Shown here: one piece after another, positions 18,793 through 23,063 of the stretch
How positions within the stretch are numbered: position 1 is the stretch's first letter
Layout of the letters: each line of letters begins with the position of its first letter
Origin: Gallionella sp.
GTDB lineage: Bacteria; Pseudomonadota; Gammaproteobacteria; Burkholderiales; Gallionellaceae
Direction of reading: 5' to 3'
NCBI GenBank assembly: GCA_030690245.1
Contig: JAUYGW010000286.1
Location: 1 to 23,063 of the forward strand
DNA: 23,063 nt
Position numbers and translations under genes: made by a program
Notes under the pieces: model-generated
Seen by the model: only the letters and a program-made list of their open reading frames with translations
What the model was told of the DNA's origin: nothing
The model's database searches: none

Positions 18793-20418
18793 ATGGCTGA
18801 ACAAAAAAACAAGGCGGTGAATCTGTTGGATCAGCTCACCCTCCAGCAAAAAATGGGGGTGATGGTTGGCGTTGCGGCTTTGTTCGCGCTCATCGCCGGA
18901 GCATGGATGTGGGGACAAACACCCGACTACCGTGTGCTGTACAGCAATCTATCCGACCGCGATGGCGGGGCCATCATCGAGTCGCTGCAACAAATGAATG
19001 TCCCCTACAAGTTTGCCGAGGGCGGCGGCGCCTTGCTGGTAGCTTCCAATCAGGTGCATGAAGCCCGCCTGAAGCTGGCTTCGCAGGGTCTTCCCAAGGG
19101 GGGGAACGTCGGGTTCGAATTGATGGAAAACCAGAAGTTCGGTATCACCCAATTCGCCGAGCAGGTCAATTACCAGCGCGCGCTGGAGGGTGAACTGGCA
19201 CGCTCGGTAGAAAGTATCGGGGCGGTAGCCGCCGCACGCGTTCACTTGGCCATTCCCAAACCCAGCGTATTTGTCAAAGAACAACAAAAACCCAGCGCAT
19301 CCGTGGTGCTTTCCATGCAAGGCGGGCGATTGCTCGATTCCGCGCAGGTCAGCGCAATTATTCACCTGATTTCGAGCAGCGTGCCGGAAATGTCCGCCAA
19401 GAGTGTGACGGTAGTGGACCAGAACGGCACGCTGCTGAGCGCCAGCCATGACGGCAACACCAACGAAGGGCTGGATGCGAACCAGCTCAAATATGTGCAG
19501 CAAATTGAACAAAGCTATATCAAACGTATCGAAGCTTTGCTGACTCCCATGCTCGGCGCAAATAATATGCGCGCGCAGGTATCCGCCGATATTGATTTCT
19601 CTCGCACCGAACAGACATCGGAAAGCTACAAGCCGAACCAGAACTCGGCTGACGGCACGATACGCAGCAAACAAAGCTCTGAAGCGATGAATGGCTCCGG
19701 GCTTGATGCGAGTGGCGTCCCCGGTGCGCTGACCAATCAGCCTCCGGTTCCGGCTACCGCACCTATCGTTGCCGACACCGGTACGCAGGCGGGGGGTGCA
19801 ACCGCGAACAGCGGAAACATCTCCAACCTGCAAAAGGAATCTACCGTGAATTACGAAGTGGACCGCACCATACGCCACACCGTGCTGCCGGTCGGCTCCA
19901 TCAAACGCCTGTCGGTTGCGGTGGTGGTGAACGGCAATCGCAAAGTGTCCGACGCCAAAGGAAGAACCAGCACCAAGACTTTGACCGACGCGGAAAAAGA
20001 ACAGATCGACAACCTAGTCAGAAATGCAATGGGTTTCGACCAGGCTCGCGGCGACAGCCTGAATGTGCAGGTTGCGGCTTTTACCGAAAGCAAGGAAATG
20101 ATCGAGGAAACGCCGCTCTGGAAACAGCCTGACACCATCGAGCTGGCGAAAGAGCTGCTTAAATATGCGCTGATTGCCGCAGTCATGCTCTTTGTGATAT
20201 TTCGCGTTATCAAACCGGCGTTGGATACTTTACTCACCCTAAAAAGCAACACGGGCGGCTTCACCGCCTCTCAGGAAAGTGAGGCAATTCCCGAAGCGAC
20301 CTACACGCCCTCCAACCCGTCCTACGAGCAAAGCCTGCAAACAGCCCGGCAAATTGCCCAGCAGGAGCCGATGATCGTCGCCAGCGTGATTAAAGAATGG
20401 GTTAGCAACAATGGTTGA
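18793..20418 (+). CDS. fliF: Flagellar MS-ring protein FliF
   Basis: FliF forms the MS ring in the inner membrane, on which the flagellar rotor and export gate are built. The 541-residue product has an N-terminal membrane helix (about 21-40, VMVGVAALFALIAGAWMW). The YscJ-like ring-building domains follow (DYRVLYSNLSDRDGGAIIES and KPSASVVLSMQGGR are typical). A Ser/Asn/Thr/Ala-rich loop sits around 285-345, and a second membrane helix (LLKYALIAAVMLFVIFRVI) comes near residue 460. The C-terminal tail that binds FliG is present. fliG overlaps its end by 8 bases (ATGGTTGA). Confidence 0.97.
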   Translation: MAEQKNKAVNLLDQLTLQQKMGVMVGVAALFALIAGAWMWGQTPDYRVLYSNLSDRDGGAIIESLQQMNVPYKFAEGGGALLVASNQVHEARLKLASQGLPKGGNVGFELMENQKFGITQFAEQVNYQRALEGELARSVESIGAVAAARVHLAIPKPSVFVKEQQKPSASVVLSMQGGRLLDSAQVSAIIHLISSSVPEMSAKSVTVVDQNGTLLSASHDGNTNEGLDANQLKYVQQIEQSYIKRIEALLTPMLGANNMRAQVSADIDFSRTEQTSESYKPNQNSADGTIRSKQSSEAMNGSGLDASGVPGALTNQPPVPATAPIVADTGTQAGGATANSGNISNLQKESTVNYEVDRTIRHTVLPVGSIKRLSVAVVVNGNRKVSDAKGRTSTKTLTDAEKEQIDNLVRNAMGFDQARGDSLNVQVAAFTESKEMIEETPLWKQPDTIELAKELLKYALIAAVMLFVIFRVIKPALDTLLTLKSNTGGFTASQESEAIPEATYTPSNPSYEQSLQTARQIAQQEPMIVASVIKEWVSNNG

Positions 20419-21406
20419 CGGGGTTGAGAAAAGCGCAATTTTTCTGATGACGCTTGGCGAAAATGATGCCGCTTCCGTCCTGAAATACCTCGAACCCAAG
20501 GAGGTGCAGAAGATCAGCGCCGCCATGATAAAACTGAAAAATCTCAACCGCGACGAGATTGCGGAAGTATTCCGTGATTTTATAGTTTCCGCATCGGGCA
20601 AAACCACCATCGGGATGGATTCCAACGATTACATCCGCAACATGCTCATCAAGGCGCTGGGGGACGACAAGGCTAAGGGTTTACTGGATCGTATCATGCA
20701 CAACAGCGATACCAGCGGGATCGAAAGCCTCAAATGGATGGATCCGGGCGCGGTAGCCGAAATGATCGGCAATGAGCATCCGCAGATCATCGCGACCATT
20801 CTGGTTCACCTGGAACCCGACCAGGCGGCCGATATTCTGAAGATGCTTACCGAGCGCACCCGCAATGATGTGCTGCTGCGCATCTCCACGCTGGATGGGG
20901 TACAGCCGGTTGCGCTGCGCGAACTCAATGACGTGCTGGGCAAGCTTATGGCTGGCGGCGGCACCGGGAAAAAGAATCTGCAAGGCGGAGTAACTACTGC
21001 CGCAGAGATTCTGAATTTCATGGGTGGCACGCTGGAAGCTGAAATGATGGAAAACGTACGCAGTTACGATCCAGAGTTGGCGCAAAAAATTGAAGACAAG
21101 ATGTTCGTCTTCGAAAACTTGCTGGATATCGATGATCGCGGCATTCAACTCGTGCTTCGCGAAGTCCAGTCCGAGTCGCTGATTATCGCGCTTAAAGGAA
21201 CCAGCGAAGGATTACGCGAGAAAATCTTCAAGAACATGTCGAAACGCGCTTCCGAAATGATGCGCGAAGACCTGGAGGCCAAAGGGCCGGTAAAACTCAG
21301 CGAGGTCGAAGCCAATCAAAAGGAAATTCTCAAGATTGTGCGGCGCCTGGCCGATGAAGGCCAGATCGCTTTAGGCAGCAAGGGCGAGGAAGACGCTTAT
21401 GTCTAG
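20411..21406 (+). CDS. fliG: Flagellar motor switch protein FliG
   Basis: FliG couples the stator to the rotor and joins FliF to FliM in the C ring. At 331 residues it equals the E. coli length. The N-terminal FliF-binding domain starts VDGVEKSAIFLMTLGE. The middle armadillo domain has the EHPQ motif (122-125) that binds FliM. The linker has MFVFENLLDIDDRGIQLVLR (231-250). The C-terminal torque helix retains charged residues (Lys262, Arg279, Glu286, Asp287) near the Salmonella positions known to interact with MotA. It starts inside the fliF end and overlaps fliH by 8 bases, which suggests tight translational coupling. Confidence 0.97.
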   Translation: MVDGVEKSAIFLMTLGENDAASVLKYLEPKEVQKISAAMIKLKNLNRDEIAEVFRDFIVSASGKTTIGMDSNDYIRNMLIKALGDDKAKGLLDRIMHNSDTSGIESLKWMDPGAVAEMIGNEHPQIIATILVHLEPDQAADILKMLTERTRNDVLLRISTLDGVQPVALRELNDVLGKLMAGGGTGKKNLQGGVTTAAEILNFMGGTLEAEMMENVRSYDPELAQKIEDKMFVFENLLDIDDRGIQLVLREVQSESLIIALKGTSEGLREKIFKNMSKRASEMMREDLEAKGPVKLSEVEANQKEILKIVRRLADEGQIALGSKGEEDAYV

Positions 21407-22025
21407 CGCAGTCATCCCCAAAGAGCAACTGACGGCGTTTGAACGCTGGGAGTTGGCTTCGTTCGATCCGCATCCCGGCGGCAAGCATCCAGGCTCCGCG
21501 CTCGCCACCGTTGCGGAACTGGAGAACATCCGCCAACAAGCACATGACGAAGGCTACGCGCAAGGCCGCGACGCAGGTTATGCCGCCGGCATCCAGCAAG
21601 CGAGCACCGAGGCGGCACAAATTCATACGCTGCTGCAAAACCTGCAGAACGCGCTCCATCAAATGGATGAGCAACTGGCGCAGTCCTTGCTCGACTTGTC
21701 GCTGGAAGTTGCCCGCAAGATGACGGGTGAAATCCTTCAGGAAAAACCGGAAATTATCCTTAAAATCATCAATGATGCAATCAGCGATCTGCCGCATTTC
21801 AATCAGAATGCCCATTTGATCCTGCATCCGGACGACGCCGAATTGGTGCGCAAACACATGGGCGAACAGTTATCGCACGCCGGATGGAAGATATTTACCG
21901 ATGCGCAGATCAAGCGAGGCGGGGGTCGCGTGGAAACCGCACACAGCCAGGTGGACGCCACCACGGAAGCACGCTGGAAGCGCGTTGTCGAATCAATAGG
22001 GCAGGATAAATCATGGCTGCCATGA
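21399..22025 (+). CDS. fliH: Flagellar assembly protein FliH
   Basis: FliH is the peripheral stalk-like regulator of the flagellar export ATPase FliI, forming a FliH2-FliI complex. The 208-residue product has a Gly-rich helix with the family GxxxG/AxxxG pattern ([15 protein letters not shown], about 51-65). A coiled-coil stretch follows, and then the C-terminal domain [28 protein letters not shown] and [16 protein letters not shown]. Its start overlaps the fliG stop by 8 bases, and fliI starts inside its last codons. E. coli FliH is 228 residues, so the size is normal. Confidence 0.94.
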   Translation: MSSAVIPKEQLTAFERWELASFDPHPGGKHPGSALATVAELENIRQQAHDEGYAQGRDAGYAAGIQQASTEAAQIHTLLQNLQNALHQMDEQLAQSLLDLSLEVARKMTGEILQEKPEIILKIINDAISDLPHFNQNAHLILHPDDAELVRKHMGEQLSHAGWKIFTDAQIKRGGGRVETAHSQVDATTEARWKRVVESIGQDKSWLP

Positions 22026-23063
22026 CCTCCCATAGCGCAAAATGGCGCGACTTTCTCGATGAAGGCCGCAGATATGTGGCGGAGTGCGATCCGATGCCGT
22101 CGAGCGGCCGCCTGACCAAGGTGACCGGCATGGTGATGGAAGCCGTCGGCCTCAAAATGCCCGTCGGCAGCACCTGCGCAATCCATCTGCCAGGCCACGT
22201 GATCGAGGCGGAAGTAGTCGGCTTTGCCGGCGAAAGATTGTTCCTGATGCCGGAAAACGATGTGCATGGTTTGGTGCCAGGCGCGCGCGTGATGCCGGTC
22301 GAACCGGCGCATGTGCTGACGCTGGGCGGCAAACGCAAGCCGGCGCGCCGCATAGCCGACCGCGCCAAGCATCTGCCGGTCGGCAATATGTTGCTGGGCC
22401 GCGTACTGGATGGCGCCGGCAAGCCGCTCGATCAACTGGGGCCATTGTTGGACACGGAATCTGCGCCGCTGCAAAGCCGGCCTTTCAATCCGCTGGAGCG
22501 CGCTTCGATCGATACGGCTCTGGATGTCGGAGTGCGCGCCATCAACAGCATGTTGACTGTGGGCCGCGGTCAGCGCATGGGATTGTTTGCCGGCAGCGGC
22601 GTCGGCAAGAGCGTGCTGCTCGGCATGATGGCGCGCTATACCAGCGCCGACATCACGGTAGTCGGATTGATCGGCGAGCGCGGCCGCGAAGTCAAGGAAT
22701 TCATCAACGACATCCTCGGTAAGGAAGGTATGGCCCACTCGGTGGTCGTTGCCACGCCGGCGGACACTTCGCCGTTGATGCGCCTGCAGGGTGCGGCGTA
22801 TGCCACCACCATCGCCGAGTATTTCCGCGATCAGGGAAAAAATGTTTTGCTGATCATGGATTCGCTGACCCGTTTCGCGATGGCGCAGCGTGAAATCGCA
22901 CTGGCGGTCGGCGAACCGCCCGCCACCAAGGGATATCCGCCTTCCGTTTTCGCCAAGCTGCCGCAACTGGTAGAACGCGCCGGCAACGGCCTGGAAGGCA
23001 GCGGTTCAATCACCGCCTTCTACACCGTGCTGACCGAAGGCGATGACCAGCAGGATCCGATTG
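22013..23063 (+). CDS. fliI: Flagellum-specific ATP synthase FliI (partial, cut by window end)
   Basis: FliI is the F1-beta-like ATPase that energises and unlocks flagellar type III export. 350 codons are present, running off the right edge without a stop (the family is about 440-470 residues). The Walker A motif is GSGVGKS (194-200). Walker B is VLLIMDS with Asp283, followed by the highly typical [19 protein letters not shown] and [19 protein letters not shown] is the export-ATPase signature. The ATG at 22013 is chosen because AGGA lies 6 bases upstream; an ATG at 22022 overlapping the fliH stop (ATGA) is the alternative. fliJ would be expected next. Confidence 0.96.
   Translation, partial: MAAMTSHSAKWRDFLDEGRRYVAECDPMPSSGRLTKVTGMVMEAVGLKMPVGSTCAIHLPGHVIEAEVVGFAGERLFLMPENDVHGLVPGARVMPVEPAHVLTLGGKRKPARRIADRAKHLPVGNMLLGRVLDGAGKPLDQLGPLLDTESAPLQSRPFNPLERASIDTALDVGVRAINSMLTVGRGQRMGLFAGSGVGKSVLLGMMARYTSADITVVGLIGERGREVKEFINDILGKEGMAHSVVVATPADTSPLMRLQGAAYATTIAEYFRDQGKNVLLIMDSLTRFAMAQREIALAVGEPPATKGYPPSVFAKLPQLVERAGNGLEGSGSITAFYTVLTEGDDQQDPI

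Noticed and set aside
21803..22966. Minus-strand open frame of 387 codons opposite fliH/fliI
   Set aside because: Antisense to the Walker A and B regions of fliI, which are unmistakable on the plus strand.

Overview
The window reads as ordinary chromosome of a betaproteobacterium, most likely in or near Nitrosomonadales (a Gallionellaceae-like relative would fit). The reasons are gene order (dusB-fis-purH-purD, tsaC-hemF, fliE divergent from fliFGHI), moderately high GC, an rRNA promoter type shared by beta- and gammaproteobacteria, and an NirS closely matching proteobacterial cytochrome cd1 nitrite reductases. The genus is inference. No phage, transposase, CRISPR array, tRNA or rRNA gene body is visible.

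Left end (1-3500): two near-identical strong promoters point leftward out of the window. They have E. coli rrn P1-like cores and a leader with boxB/boxA-like elements, so a 16S gene probably starts just beyond base 1. Going right are tsaD (tRNA t6A synthesis) and nirS (periplasmic nitrite reductase), which is preceded by a foldable leader and followed by a strong terminator. No haem d1 assembly gene accompanies nirS.

3500-9500: a TonB-dependent outer-membrane receptor, then the tight pair apaG-mltA. Converging on these are dsbC and a diguanylate cyclase whose sensor is a LOV-type PAS domain lacking the photoactive cysteine.

9480-14950: dusB-fis overlap (tRNA dihydrouridine synthase and nucleoid protein), followed by purH and purD (purine synthesis), tsaC (the other universal t6A enzyme) and a hemF remnant that has lost the middle of the protein and is frameshifted. 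Three gaps here and in the next block carry palindromic intergenic repeats, one with interleaved arms.

14990-18260: a SAM methyltransferase and ubiA on the minus strand, separated by a REP-like palindrome, then a plus-strand outer-membrane porin closed by a strong terminator.

18300-23063: flagellar basal-body genes. fliE is divergent from fliF-fliG-fliH-fliI, which overlap one another; fliI runs off the right edge. Most of the window is well-understood housekeeping. The points most worth following are the hemF deletion, the cysteine-less LOV cyclase, the orphan nirS with its leader, and the rrn control region.
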